This document shows, piece after piece, positions 47,076-58,862 of a stretch of 64,000 nt of DNA (its first letter is position 1; each line of letters begins with the position of its first letter). The stretch lies in assembly GCF_900116375.1 (NCBI RefSeq), contig NZ_UETB01000004.1:203138-267137 (forward strand), read 5' to 3'. The translations under genes were made by a program, and so were the position numbers. This stretch comes from Georgenia satyanarayanai. GTDB taxonomy: Bacteria > Actinomycetota > Actinomycetes > Actinomycetales > Actinomycetaceae. The notes under the pieces were generated by a model that worked only from the letters and a program-made list of their open reading frames with translations, made no database searches and was not told the origin of the DNA.

Positions 47076-48535
47076 GGGGTTCCGTTCTGCTGGGGCTGCG
47101 GCCATGATGCCGGAGCCAGCGGAGCGCCGTCGCCCGCACCGAGGACGGGAGCAGCCGGCTGGCTCCCCGGCAGCGGGATCTCCGCGCGCACCCGGTAGCC
47201 CCCGCCGGGTTTGGCGCCGGTCTCGAGCGTCCCGGCGAAGAGCGCCACCCGCTCGTGCATGCCGACGAGCCCGTGCCCGGCGCCGTCGCTCGTCGCGGCG
47301 GCGCCCCGGCCGGTGTCGTCGACCTGGATGGACAGGCGCTGAGCGGACCACTGGAGCATGACTGTGGCGCTCGCGGAGGGCCCGCCGTGCTTGAGGACGT
47401 TGGTCAGCGCCTCCTGGCAGATCCGGTAGACGGTGAGTCCGAGGCCCGGGGGCAGCGGGCGGGCCTGGCCCACGCGCACGAGGGAGACGTCCAGGCCCGA
47501 GGAGCGCACCTGCTCGACGAGCGTGTCGAGGTCGGCGTCGATGGGCTGGGGGGTGGTGGTCTCGGGCCGGCCGTCGGTGCCGGGGGCGCGGAGGACGCCG
47601 AGGATCTTGCGCATGTCGGCGAGCGCGGCACGGCCGGTCTCGCTGATCGTCGTCAGCGCCCGGACGGCGGCCTCGGGATCGGCGGTCGCGGCGTAGCGGC
47701 CGCCGTCCGCCTGGGCGATGACGACGGACAGGGAGTGAGCGACGACGTCGTGCATCTCGCGGGCGATGCGTGAGCGCTCCGCGGCGGTGGCGATCTGCGC
47801 CTGCTGGTCGCGCTCGATCTCCAGGCGCCTGGCGCGCTCCGCGAGGGTCTCCGTGTGCGCGAGGCGGCTGCGGCGCACCAGCCCCATGGCCCAGACGAAC
47901 AGGCACACGACGCTGACGAGGCCGCCGATGAAGATGATGCTGACGAGGCTGTCGAGGGAGATCCGGAAGTCGACGGGGCCTCCCCCCGCCAGCCCCGGCC
48001 CCGAGGACCCGTTGACCCACAGGGCCAGGAGGAGGGAGCCGAACATCGCGCTGACCAGGGCCAGCCGCCCTGCCCACGCGGGTCCGTAGACGGTGACCGA
48101 GTACAGCGCGACGAAGATGAGGACGTCGGAGCCGACGAGCGGTGCTCCGGAGACGAAGTGGAGGAGGGCGGCCGAGTAGACGACGACGGCGGACCGCACC
48201 GGGCGGGAGCGCCGCCAGTACAGCGCGGCCGGCATGACGACGGAGGCCACCATGCCGAAGAAGACGGCGTACCCGCTGGCGTGGGCCGTGGCGGACACGA
48301 CCGACGGCAGCGCGACGAAGACGGCGAGCGCGAGGGCGACGAGGAGGTCGACGACGCGGCTGCTGTCACGCAGCGCCGGCTCCGGCGGCCGGGGCACGCC
48401 CGGCAGGCCGGAGGCAGGGTTCCGCCACGCGCCCGGCCCCTGCCAGGGCTGCGTCGCGCCGTGCGGCGCGGGCTGCGGGGGCGGGGGTGGGTAGGGCCCC
48501 CGCGGGGGCCCCGGGGGGCCAGGAGGTGCGGTCAC
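47072..48535 (-). CDS. Sensor histidine kinase (HisKA_3, NarX/DesK type)
   Basis: The 487-residue product has a Pro-rich N-terminus (GPPRGPYPPPPPQPAPHG), about six membrane helices (roughly 65-235), then the HisKA_3 helix AERSRIAREMHDVVAHSLSVVIAQADGGRYA with the phospho-His and an HATPase domain (EALTNVLKHGG; VDDTGRGAA; GHGLVGMHERVALFAG). The gene precedes its response regulator with a 4-bp overlap. The short extracellular loops suggest intramembrane sensing. Confidence 0.93.
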   Translation of the reverse strand: MTAPPGPPGPPRGPYPPPPPQPAPHGATQPWQGPGAWRNPASGLPGVPRPPEPALRDSSRVVDLLVALALAVFVALPSVVSATAHASGYAVFFGMVASVVMPAALYWRRSRPVRSAVVVYSAALLHFVSGAPLVGSDVLIFVALYSVTVYGPAWAGRLALVSAMFGSLLLALWVNGSSGPGLAGGGPVDFRISLDSLVSIIFIGGLVSVVCLFVWAMGLVRRSRLAHTETLAERARRLEIERDQQAQIATAAERSRIAREMHDVVAHSLSVVIAQADGGRYAATADPEAAVRALTTISETGRAALADMRKILGVLRAPGTDGRPETTTPQPIDADLDTLVEQVRSSGLDVSLVRVGQARPLPPGLGLTVYRICQEALTNVLKHGGPSASATVMLQWSAQRLSIQVDDTGRGAAATSDGAGHGLVGMHERVALFAGTLETGAKPGGGYRVRAEIPLPGSQPAAPVLGAGDGAPLAPASWPQPQQNGTP

Positions 48536-48539
48536 CGGG

Positions 48540-49244
48540 TCAGTCCACCGGCTCGATGAGGGCGGGGGAGTCCACCCGGACGTTGCCCACCTGTGGGCCC
48601 ACCCGGTGGAACTGGAGCTTGGGCCGCTCGGGCGCGATCACGGCGAGGGCCTCCTCCGGCGTGGTGACCGTGGGGTCCAGCCACCCCGCGACCGCGGCGC
48701 GACGCAGCACGACGGGCTCGCGGTCGTGGATGTCGGTGAGCTGCGAGCGCGCCGGCTGGGTGAGGATCGTCGTGGACAGCAGCCAGCGGCTGGGGTCGGA
48801 CTCGCTCTTGCTCGGGTCCCTCCAGAAGGAGTAGAGACCGGCGAAGGCGAGCGGGGCGGCGTCGGCCCGGTGGATGAAGTGGGGGGTCTTGGAGCCGTCG
48901 GCGTTCTTGCGCCACTCGTAGTAGCCGTCGGCGGGCAGGATGCAGCGGCGGGTGCGCAGCGACTTGGCGAAGGCGTTCTTCTCCGCGACCGTCTCGATGC
49001 GCGCGTTGATCATCCGCACCCCGATCTTCGGGTCGTCCGCGAACGCCGGCACGAGGCCCCAGCGGGCGGCGTGCATCTGCCGGCCGGCCCCGGCCTCGGC
49101 ACGCTCGAGGATGACGCGCACCTGGTCGGTGGGCGCCACGTTGAACGACGGGTGGACATCGTTGGCGTCGTCGGCGATCTCGGCGACGTCGAAGGCGTCA
49201 GCGAGCTCCTGAGCCTGACGGAAGGATGCATATCGGCCGCACAT
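48540..49244 (-). CDS. SRAP-domain protein (YedK/HMCES, abasic-site shield)
   Basis: The product has 234 residues. ATG 49244 is preferred over ATG 49250 because the family needs MCGRY, with Cys2 exposed after Met removal, to form the thiazolidine cross-link to abasic sites in single-stranded DNA. Other motifs are SFNVAPTDQVRVI, AARWGLVPAFADDPKIGVRMINARIETV, CILPADGYYEW and FAGLYSFWRDP. The terminal histidine motif reads IHDREPVVL rather than the more usual H-x-R-M-P. It has no linked repair gene. Confidence 0.92.
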   Translation of the reverse strand: MCGRYASFRQAQELADAFDVAEIADDANDVHPSFNVAPTDQVRVILERAEAGAGRQMHAARWGLVPAFADDPKIGVRMINARIETVAEKNAFAKSLRTRRCILPADGYYEWRKNADGSKTPHFIHRADAAPLAFAGLYSFWRDPSKSESDPSRWLLSTTILTQPARSQLTDIHDREPVVLRRAAVAGWLDPTVTTPEEALAVIAPERPKLQFHRVGPQVGNVRVDSPALIEPVD

Positions 49245-49322
49245 GGTCATAGCGTGCCAGGGGGCGCCGACACCCGGCGTCCCCCGTGAGGTTGACCTCC
49301 TGTGTCCACCCGGGGGTGGATC

Positions 49323-49829
49323 TCAACGCACCCGGGCGTACTGGGAGCCGGACCGGGTGCGCTCGACCAGCTCCTCCTCGACGAGGTAGCGGCGCAGCGT
49401 CGCGGTGTCCGGGCCGAAGCGCGAGAGCCGCTCCCCGAGCACCTTCTCGGTCACGACCTCCTCCGGTCCCAGCACCTGCTCGGCGACCAGCTCGAGCAGC
49501 GCCCGGCGCTCGCCGTCGTCGGCGGGGTAGCGGTCGATCCGCCCCCGGCCGTCGAGGAACCGCGCCGGCCCGGTGGGACGGGGACGGGACGCGCCGGCGA
49601 GCACGCGGGTGAAGGCGTCGGGCTCCTCGACGACCCGGCCGTCGACCTCGCGGACCAGGCCGGCACCGAGGAGCGTGTCGAGGGCGCGCCGTCGGCGGGA
49701 GCGGCCGAGGTCGGCACCGAGCAGCCCGGTCTCGACGCCGAGCACGACCTGCGCGAAGACCCGGCGGACGTGCGGGTTGGCCAGCGCCGCCACGGCGGGG
49801 CGCCAGTCCGGGCGGTCGTCCTCGTCCAC
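49323..49829 (-). CDS. DUF2087 protein
   Basis: The 168-residue product has an N-terminal helical, regulator-like half (WRPAVAALANPHVRRVFAQVVLG...ALDTLLGAGLVREVDGR) and a C-terminal DUF2087 core: RFLDGRGRIDRYPADDGERRALLELVAEQVL followed by EKVLGERLSRFGPDTATLRRYLVEEELVERTRSGSQYARV. The core resembles winged-helix modules in transcription regulators. Function unknown. Confidence 0.82.
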   Translation of the reverse strand: MDEDDRPDWRPAVAALANPHVRRVFAQVVLGVETGLLGADLGRSRRRRALDTLLGAGLVREVDGRVVEEPDAFTRVLAGASRPRPTGPARFLDGRGRIDRYPADDGERRALLELVAEQVLGPEEVVTEKVLGERLSRFGPDTATLRRYLVEEELVERTRSGSQYARVR

Positions 49830-49917
49830 CGTGTCAGCCTATGCCGGGTGTCGGGTGGGGCCGGGCCAGATGTGGTGGGTCGCGCGCGACGGCGTCTGCG
49901 GTCCGCGGGGGACGCTC

Positions 49918-52389
<2,472 letters not shown>

Positions 52390-52414
52390 TCACTGCCAGC
52401 GAGGAGGTGACCCT

Positions 52415-52957
52415 GTGGGGACCGTCCGCACCGTCGAGGTTCGCGCCGTCGACCCCGCCGACACCGAGCGCCTCGGCCGGGTGCTGGCCGAGGCCTATGT
52501 CTCCGGGGCGGTCATCGGTCCCGAGGACGGCTACGCGCGGGACCTGCGTGACGTCGCCGGCCGCCTGCCGCACGTGGTCGCCGTCCTCGCCGCCTACGAC
52601 GGTGAGGAGGTGCTCGGCGGCCTCACCCTCACCGAGGCCGGTACCCCCGAGGCGGAGGTGGCCGTGGCCGGCGAGCTCGAGATCCGTATGCTCGCCGTCG
52701 CGCCGCAGCACCAGGGGCGCAAGGTGTCCCTCGCCCTGCTCGCCGCCGCCGAGGAGCTCGGGCGGGCCGGCGGGTACGACGCGCTCGTCCTGTCCTCGCT
52801 GCCCGCGATGTCGGCGGCGCACCGCGTCTACCAGCGCTACGGCTTCGACCGCGTCGTCGAGCGCGACTGGGTGGCCGACTGGGACCCCCAGGCGCTCGCG
52901 GACGGTACCGCCCCCACCCTCAGCGTCTACCGCCTGCCCCTGGAGGAGCCCTCGTGA
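52415..52957 (+). CDS. GNAT-family N-acetyltransferase
   Basis: The product has 180 residues from GTG 52415, preceded by AGGAGGTGACCCT. The GNAT acetyl-CoA loop is visible (LEIRMLAVAPQHQGRKVSLALLAAAEE), with the last strand in MSAAHRVYQRYGFDRV. The acceptor is unknown. The gene overlaps a MupG-like gene by 4 bp (GTGA), so it may act on an amino sugar or peptide from wall turnover (inference). Confidence 0.88.
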   Translation: MGTVRTVEVRAVDPADTERLGRVLAEAYVSGAVIGPEDGYARDLRDVAGRLPHVVAVLAAYDGEEVLGGLTLTEAGTPEAEVAVAGELEIRMLAVAPQHQGRKVSLALLAAAEELGRAGGYDALVLSSLPAMSAAHRVYQRYGFDRVVERDWVADWDPQALADGTAPTLSVYRLPLEEPS

Positions 52958-54018
52958 CGAGCCTCGGCGTGTCCGCCTACTTCCGCCACCTCGACGTCGC
53001 CGAGGAGGTCTGCGCCACCGCCCGCGAGGACGGCTTCACCATGCTCTTCGGCTCCCTGCACGTGCCCGAGGAGCCCGACGGCGACTTCCGCGCGCGCATG
53101 CAGCGGGTCGGCTCGCTGGCCCAGGACGCGGGGCTCGGGCTCGTCGTCGACATCTCCGGCCCGTCCCTCGCGGCCGTGGGGCTGGACGTGGGGACGGCGG
53201 GCACCATGCGTGAGTGGGGCGTCAGCGCCCTGCGGGTGGACTACGGCCTGAGCGACGAGGAGATCGTCGCGCTGTCCCGCTCGATCCCGATCTGGTTCAA
53301 CGCCTCGACCGCCACGGCAGGGGACTTCGAGCGGCTCGTCGGGATGGGGATGCGCACCGAGGGGATCGGTATCTCCCACAACTTCTACCCCAAGCCGTGG
53401 ACCGGACTGTCCGACGACTTCCTCGACGCCCAGACGCGGATGTTCCACGACCTCGGCTTCACCGTGCAGGCATGGGTCCCGGGCGACGGCCTGCGGCGCA
53501 TCCCGCTCGGGTTCGGTCTGCCCACCCTCGAACGGCACCGCGACGTCCACCCCGTGGCGGCGGCCCTGGACCTGCGCCGCGCCGGCATCGACGACGTCTT
53601 CGTCGGTGACCCGTCCCTGTCCGAGCGCACCCGCCGGGCCTGGCGCGCGTGGGCGCTGGAGGACGTCGTGGAGCTCGAGGTCGAGCTCACCGCTCCGGTG
53701 CCGCAGCCCGTCGCCGAGCGGCTCACCGTGCTCGACCGCAACCGCACCGACGACGCCGCGGCCATGGTTCGCCTCGAGGGCGCCCGGGCTGCCCTCGCCG
53801 ACGTCACGATCCCGGCCGGCCCCACGGTGGGCCGGGCACTGGGCTCGGTGACCGTCGACAACGACGCCGCCGGCCGCTACAAGGGCGAGATCGCGATCCA
53901 GCGCCGCGACCTCCCGGCGGACGCGACCGTCAACGTCGTGGGGCACGTCGTCGCCCGGGACCACGACCTCCTCAGCCGCATCATTCCCGGTCAGCGGGTC
54001 CGTCTCCGACTCCGCTGA
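52954..54018 (+). CDS. mupG: MupG-like 6-phospho-N-acetylmuramidase (DUF871)
   Basis: The product has 354 residues from GTG 52954. The TIM-barrel part starts LGVSAYFRHLDVAEEVCATAREDGFTMLFGSLHVPEE and has the family marks WGVSALRVDYG, FNASTAT, SHNFYPKPWTGLSDDF. A C-terminal cyclophilin-like domain (about 240-354) ends RDHDLLSRIIPGQRVRLRL. Staphylococcal MupG splits MurNAc-6-phosphate from GlcNAc during cell-wall recycling. No phosphotransferase or MurQ gene is in view, so the in vivo substrate is uncertain. Confidence 0.85.
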   Translation: MTSLGVSAYFRHLDVAEEVCATAREDGFTMLFGSLHVPEEPDGDFRARMQRVGSLAQDAGLGLVVDISGPSLAAVGLDVGTAGTMREWGVSALRVDYGLSDEEIVALSRSIPIWFNASTATAGDFERLVGMGMRTEGIGISHNFYPKPWTGLSDDFLDAQTRMFHDLGFTVQAWVPGDGLRRIPLGFGLPTLERHRDVHPVAAALDLRRAGIDDVFVGDPSLSERTRRAWRAWALEDVVELEVELTAPVPQPVAERLTVLDRNRTDDAAAMVRLEGARAALADVTIPAGPTVGRALGSVTVDNDAAGRYKGEIAIQRRDLPADATVNVVGHVVARDHDLLSRIIPGQRVRLRLR

Positions 54019-54135
54019 CCCGCCACCCACCCCGCCGGCGGCGCACGTCTCGCCGGCGGCCGCGCACCTACCAGCCGGCATCGGCGGCTCGGCGCGGAAG
54101 GGGGCGGCGCGCGGCGGTCGGGAGTGACGAGGGAG

Positions 54136-55704
54136 TCAGAGGATGACGACAACCTGCACGAGGAGGATCTTGGCAATCATCCCGACGGCGAAGAGCGCGG
54201 CGTAGCCCGCCTCCACCCGCTCGTCGGTCACCCGTGAGCTCGCGTACGCGAGGATCGCCGGCTGCCCGACGAAGCCGGCCAGCCCGCCCACCGTGCGGGC
54301 CGTGCTTTGCCCGAGCAGCCGCGCGACGAGCACGAAGCCGACCGCCGCCAGCACGGTGAGCACGGCGCCGGCGACGACGATCCGCAGCCCGAGCCCGGTG
54401 AAGGCCTGGGCGACGAACGCCTGTCCCGAGGCGAGGCCGGTGGCGCCCAGGAACAGGAGCAGCCCCAGCTGGCGGATCGTGAGGTTCGCCGAGCTCGGCA
54501 GGGTCCAGACGACCGGCCCGGTGCGGTCCAGCCGTCCCAGCACCATCCCGACGACGAGCGGGCCGGCCGCCGAGCCGAGCGCAAAGGCCACCCCGCCGGG
54601 CAGGGGCAGGGTGAGGAGCCCGAGGAGGAGCCCGACGGCGACCCCGCTCCCGAGGGAGAACGGGTCGATCTCGCTCACCCGCCGCTCGGAGTCGCCGAAG
54701 AGCTCGGACAGCGCCGTGAGCCGCCCACGGGGGAAGACGACACGGACGCGGTCGCCGAGCTGGAGGACGAGGTCCTCGTGCGCGAGCAGGTCGGAGTCGC
54801 CGCGGCGCACGCGCGTGACGACGCCGTTGAAACGCCCGGGGATGTCGAGCTCGTGGACGGTGCGGCCGGCCACCCTCTGGTCCGAGACGACGAAGCGCCG
54901 GAAGTGGACGACGGAGCGGTCGTGAGCCAGGTGCCGGTGCACCCGCCGGCCGAGGTGGGCGACGGCGTCGTCCACGGCCTCGCGGCTGCCGACCACGACG
55001 ACTCGGTCCCCGGCCCGCAGCTCCTCGTCCTCGTCGACCACGCCCATCTGCCCCTCCCGCTCGAGGTAGGACAGGCGCACCGTCCCCTCGAGGTAGCCGG
55101 GGATCTCGTGCAGCGGACCGGGGTGGAGCACCTCGGCGCTGACGTCGATGAGCCCGATGCCGGCGTGGGGCTGCGGGTCACGCTCGGACGTCCACGGCCG
55201 GGAGACGACGACGGCGACCATGACGATCGTGACGACCACGCCGAGCGGGTAGGCGAGCGAGTAGCCGATGGCCGGCTCCTGCGTGCCGGTGGCCGTCGCC
55301 GCGGCGGCGAGCGCCGGTGTGGCGGTGAGCGAGCCCGCGAAGGCACCGCCCGCCATCCCCGCCGGGATGTCGAGCACCCGGCCCAGGAGGACGGCGCCGC
55401 CCGCGACGACGGCGAGCACCCCCGCGGCAGCGGCGAGCACCGGCAGCTGGGTGCGCAGGTCGCGGAAGAAGCGCCCACCCGCGGCGAGGCCGACCATGTA
55501 GACGAACAGGACCAGGCCGAGGGTCTGGACAAGGCCGAAGCCCTCGCCGAGCCGTGGGTCCAGCGCCCCCACCGCCAGGCCCACGAACAGGGCGCCGGCG
55601 GCTCCGAAACGCACCGGACCGAAGGGCACCATGCCGAGCAGCGTCCCGGCCACGACGACCAGCATGATCGTCAGCAACGGGTTCGCGGCGAGGACGTCGA
55701 TCAC
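54136..55704 (-). CDS. AspT/YidE-family transporter with TrkA-C domains
   Basis: The 522-residue product has two groups of five membrane helices (about 10-185 and 345-522) joined by a cytosolic segment with two TrkA-C (RCK-C) units (ELRAGDRVVVVGSREAVDDAV; LVLQLGDRVRVVFPRGRL). Motifs such as AGGAFAGSLTATPALAAA and LGLLLFLGATGLASGQAF match the aspartate:alanine antiporter family. The substrate may be an organic or amino acid; RCK domains suggest ligand gating. Confidence 0.88.
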   Translation of the reverse strand: MIDVLAANPLLTIMLVVVAGTLLGMVPFGPVRFGAAGALFVGLAVGALDPRLGEGFGLVQTLGLVLFVYMVGLAAGGRFFRDLRTQLPVLAAAAGVLAVVAGGAVLLGRVLDIPAGMAGGAFAGSLTATPALAAAATATGTQEPAIGYSLAYPLGVVVTIVMVAVVVSRPWTSERDPQPHAGIGLIDVSAEVLHPGPLHEIPGYLEGTVRLSYLEREGQMGVVDEDEELRAGDRVVVVGSREAVDDAVAHLGRRVHRHLAHDRSVVHFRRFVVSDQRVAGRTVHELDIPGRFNGVVTRVRRGDSDLLAHEDLVLQLGDRVRVVFPRGRLTALSELFGDSERRVSEIDPFSLGSGVAVGLLLGLLTLPLPGGVAFALGSAAGPLVVGMVLGRLDRTGPVVWTLPSSANLTIRQLGLLLFLGATGLASGQAFVAQAFTGLGLRIVVAGAVLTVLAAVGFVLVARLLGQSTARTVGGLAGFVGQPAILAYASSRVTDERVEAGYAALFAVGMIAKILLVQVVVIL

Positions 55705-55714
55705 GTGCCGGTCC

Positions 55715-56974
55715 TCAGAAGAGCCAGCGGAGCGGGTGGAGCAGCTCCTCGCAGACGCGGGCGACGAAGGACCGTCTCTCCCACTCCTCGATCGTCAGTC
55801 GGCGAGCGTTGGTGAGGTCGGTCGCGAAGACCTGCTCCATGTGCGAGGCGAGGTCCTCGTCGTGGATCTCGAGGTTGATCTCGAAGTTGCCGAGCATCGA
55901 CATCCGGTCGATGTTCGTCGTCCCGATGGTGGTCCACCGGCCGTCGACGGTCGCGGTCTTCGCGTGGACCATCGCGCCCTGGTAGAGCCAGATCGACACC
56001 CCGCCGCGCAGCAGCCGGTCGTAGAAGGACCGGGCCACCCAGTCGGCGAGGACGTGGTTGGACACCTCGGGGATGAGGACCCGCACGTCCACCCCGCGCC
56101 GGGCGGCGCTGAGCATCGAGTCGAGGAACTCGGGGTCCGGGATGAAGTAGCCCTGGGTGATGTAGACGTGCTGGACGGCGCGGTCCATCGCGTTGATGTA
56201 CGCCCCGCGCACCGGGAAGAGCAGCGAGGAGGGGGAGTTGCGCGCCGCCCGGATCCGCGAGTCCCACGACTGTGCGCCGCGGTCCTCGAGCTCGGGGTGG
56301 TGGGGCTTGCGGTGAGCGTTCCAGAAGTCGACGAAGGCGTTGTCGAGCTCCCACACGGCCGGTCCGTCGACCCGCAGGTGGGTGTCGCGCCACTGCGTCG
56401 CGTACAGCTCACCGATGTTGTACCCGCCCACGAACCCGATCTCGCCGTCGACGACGACGATCTTGCGGTGGTCGCGGCCCGCCTTGCGCATGTTGAGGGT
56501 GAGCAGGCCGGGGCGCCACAGCGGGAACTTCAGCGTGTGGATCGAGTCGGGGAAGCGCTTGAAGGCGGGCGGGACGACGAGGTTGCCCCAGGAGTCGAAG
56601 ACCACGTAGACCTGGACCCCGCGCTCGGCCGCCGCGACGAGCGCGCGCTTGAACTCCTGCCCGACGGCGTCGCCCTTCCAGATGAAGGTCTCGAAGAAGA
56701 CGTACTTCTGTGCGCCGCGGATCGCCTCGAGCATCGCGGCGTAGACGTCCTCGCCGTAGGTGTAGACGGTGAGCTCGGAGTCGGCGACGTCGACGCCCAC
56801 CGGGTCGGTCCGCGGGAACTCGTCACCCGGAGGCTGGCGCCGCTTGCGCAGGGTGTCCACGCCCCAGACGGTGGTGGCAGCCGCGAGCTGGGCGCCCGCC
56901 AGCCCGAGGACCCCCCATGCCACGGTGCGACGGAGCCGTGGGCGCAGCCAGTGCCGGACCGTGCTCAGGTTCAT
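55715..56974 (-). CDS. Phospholipase D-family cardiolipin synthase-like protein
   Basis: The product has 419 residues from ATG 56974. Two HKD catalytic sites are intact: RDHRKIVVVDGEIGFVGGYN (about 165) and VHAKTATVDGRWTTIGTTNID (about 340). The N-terminus has a possible signal-anchor (RRTVAWGVLGLAGAQLAAATTVWG). It is probably a membrane-attached phosphatidyl transferase making cardiolipin or a related lipid. TAGGTT six bases before the ATG suggests a leaderless mRNA. Confidence 0.92.
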   Translation of the reverse strand: MNLSTVRHWLRPRLRRTVAWGVLGLAGAQLAAATTVWGVDTLRKRRQPPGDEFPRTDPVGVDVADSELTVYTYGEDVYAAMLEAIRGAQKYVFFETFIWKGDAVGQEFKRALVAAAERGVQVYVVFDSWGNLVVPPAFKRFPDSIHTLKFPLWRPGLLTLNMRKAGRDHRKIVVVDGEIGFVGGYNIGELYATQWRDTHLRVDGPAVWELDNAFVDFWNAHRKPHHPELEDRGAQSWDSRIRAARNSPSSLLFPVRGAYINAMDRAVQHVYITQGYFIPDPEFLDSMLSAARRGVDVRVLIPEVSNHVLADWVARSFYDRLLRGGVSIWLYQGAMVHAKTATVDGRWTTIGTTNIDRMSMLGNFEINLEIHDEDLASHMEQVFATDLTNARRLTIEEWERRSFVARVCEELLHPLRWLF

Positions 56975-56980
56975 GGTCTC

Positions 56981-56986
56981 AACCTA
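56981..56986 (-). promoter_or_regulatory. Leaderless -10 hexamer of the phospholipase D gene
   Basis: TAGGTT on the minus strand ends six bases before ATG 56974. Confidence 0.55.
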
Positions 56987-57042
56987 GAGCAGCGGGCGCG
57001 GGCCTGCGGTCGTCCGGTGCGGGAGCGATAGACTCGGTAGCC

Positions 57043-57342
57043 ATGTCCACCATCAATGCAGCCGAGGTCGCGCGCGTGGCCGCGCTGGCCCGGATCGAGC
57101 TCACGAACGAGGAGGTCGAGCGCCTGGCCGGGGAGCTCGGCGTCATCGCCGACGCGGTCGCCCAGGTCGGTGAGCTCGTCGGTCCCGACGTGCCCGCCAC
57201 CAGCCACCCCATCCCGCTGACGAACGTCATGCGCGAGGACGTCGTGGAGGAGCCGCTGTCCGTCGAGGCCGCGCTCTCCGGCGCCCCCGCGAGCGAGGGC
57301 AGCCAGTTCCTCGTGCCGCAGATCCTGGGGGAGGACGCATGA
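57043..57342 (+). CDS. gatC: Aspartyl/glutamyl-tRNA amidotransferase subunit C
   Basis: The product has 99 residues from ATG 57043. [30 protein letters not shown] and [18 protein letters not shown] are the GatC marks. It bridges GatA and GatB. It is the first gene of gatCAB, and its stop overlaps gatA by 4 bp. TAGACT eight bases upstream may serve as a -10 for a nearly leaderless transcript. Confidence 0.96.
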   Translation: MSTINAAEVARVAALARIELTNEEVERLAGELGVIADAVAQVGELVGPDVPATSHPIPLTNVMREDVVEEPLSVEAALSGAPASEGSQFLVPQILGEDA

Positions 57343-58862
57343 GCGAGCTCACCACCGCGACCGCCGCCGAGCTGGCGGAGCGCCTGCGCGCCAAGGACGT
57401 CAGCTCCGCCGAGGTGACCCAGGCGCACCTGGACCGCATGGCGGAGGTCGACGGCGCCGTCCACGCCTTCCTCCACGTGAACGGCGAGGAGGCACTGGCC
57501 ACCGCCCGCGACGTCGACGAGCGGCGGGCCCGCGGCGAGGAGCTGCACCCGCTCGCCGGGGTGCCGATCGCCGTCAAGGACGTCGTCGTGACGAAGGGGC
57601 AGCCGACGACGGCGGCCTCGAGGATGCTCGAGGGCTGGGTCCCGCCCTACGACGCGACCATCGTCGAGCGGCTGCGCGCCGCCGGCCTGCCGATCCTCGG
57701 CAAGACCAACCTCGACGAGTTCGCCATGGGCTCCTCCACCGAGCACTCCGCCTACGGCCCCACCCGTAACCCGTGGGACCTCGAGCGCATCCCCGGAGGC
57801 TCGGGCGGTGGCTCGGCAGCAGCCGTCGCCGCCTTCGAGGCGCCCCTCGCGATCGGTACCGACACCGGCGGCTCGATCCGCCAGCCCGCCGCCGTCACCG
57901 GCTCCGTGGGCGTCAAGCCCACGTACGGCGGTGTCTCGCGCTACGGGCTCATCGCGCTCGCCTCCAGCCTCGACCAGGCGGGCCCGGTCTCCCGCACCGT
58001 CCTAGACTCCGCGCTGCTCCACGAGCTCATCGGCGGTCACGACCCGCGCGACTCCACCTCCCTTCCCGACCCGGTCGGCGACCTCGTCGCCGCGGCGGGC
58101 GCGCAGGACCTGCGCGGCCTGCGTGTGGGCGTGGTCCGCGAGCTCGGCGGCGAGGGCTACCAGGCCGGCGTCGAGGCGAGCTTCACCGCCGCCCTCGACC
58201 TCCTGCGCGAGGCGGGGGCCGAGATCGTCGAGGTCTCCTGCCCGAGCTTCGCCTCCGCGCTCGCCGCCTACTACCTCATCCTCCCCGCCGAGGCCTCCTC
58301 CAACCTCGCCAAGTTCGACGGCATGCGCTTCGGCCTGCGCGTGGAGCCCACCGAGGGGCCGCTGACCGCCGAGCGCGTCATGGCCGCCACCCGTGGCGCC
58401 GGCTTCGGCGACGAGGTCAAGCGCCGCATCATCCTCGGCACCCACGCGCTGTCCGCGGGCTACGTCGACGCCTACTACGGCAGCGCCCAGCAGGTGCGCA
58501 CGCTCATCCAGCGCGACTTCGCGGCCGCCTTCGAGAAGGCCGACGTCCTCGTCTCGCCCACCACCCCGACGACGGCGTTCCGCTTCGGGGAGAAGCTCGA
58601 CGACCCGCTGGCCATGTACCTCAACGACGTCGCGACCATCCCGGCGAACCTCGCCGGGGTGCCCGGCATCTCCGTGCCCAGCGGCCTGAGCGACGACGGC
58701 CTGCCCGTCGGTTTCCAGGCCCTGGCCCCCGCACGCGAGGACGCCCGGCTCTACCGGGTCGGCGCCGTCCTCGAGCGCATGCTCGACGAGCGCCGCGGGC
58801 ACCGCCTGCTCGCCGACGCCCCGTCGCTGCCCACCACCGTCTCCCAGGAGGCCGCCCGATGA
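57339..58862 (+). CDS. gatA: Aspartyl/glutamyl-tRNA amidotransferase subunit A
   Basis: The 507-residue product has the amidase-signature triad: Lys in [16 protein letters not shown], and two Ser in the [13 protein letters not shown]...[13 protein letters not shown] segment. It releases ammonia from glutamine and channels it to GatB to convert Glu-tRNAGln (and Asp-tRNAAsn). The order C-A-B with 4-bp overlaps is the usual actinobacterial operon. Confidence 0.97.
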   Translation: MSELTTATAAELAERLRAKDVSSAEVTQAHLDRMAEVDGAVHAFLHVNGEEALATARDVDERRARGEELHPLAGVPIAVKDVVVTKGQPTTAASRMLEGWVPPYDATIVERLRAAGLPILGKTNLDEFAMGSSTEHSAYGPTRNPWDLERIPGGSGGGSAAAVAAFEAPLAIGTDTGGSIRQPAAVTGSVGVKPTYGGVSRYGLIALASSLDQAGPVSRTVLDSALLHELIGGHDPRDSTSLPDPVGDLVAAAGAQDLRGLRVGVVRELGGEGYQAGVEASFTAALDLLREAGAEIVEVSCPSFASALAAYYLILPAEASSNLAKFDGMRFGLRVEPTEGPLTAERVMAATRGAGFGDEVKRRIILGTHALSAGYVDAYYGSAQQVRTLIQRDFAAAFEKADVLVSPTTPTTAFRFGEKLDDPLAMYLNDVATIPANLAGVPGISVPSGLSDDGLPVGFQALAPAREDARLYRVGAVLERMLDERRGHRLLADAPSLPTTVSQEAAR

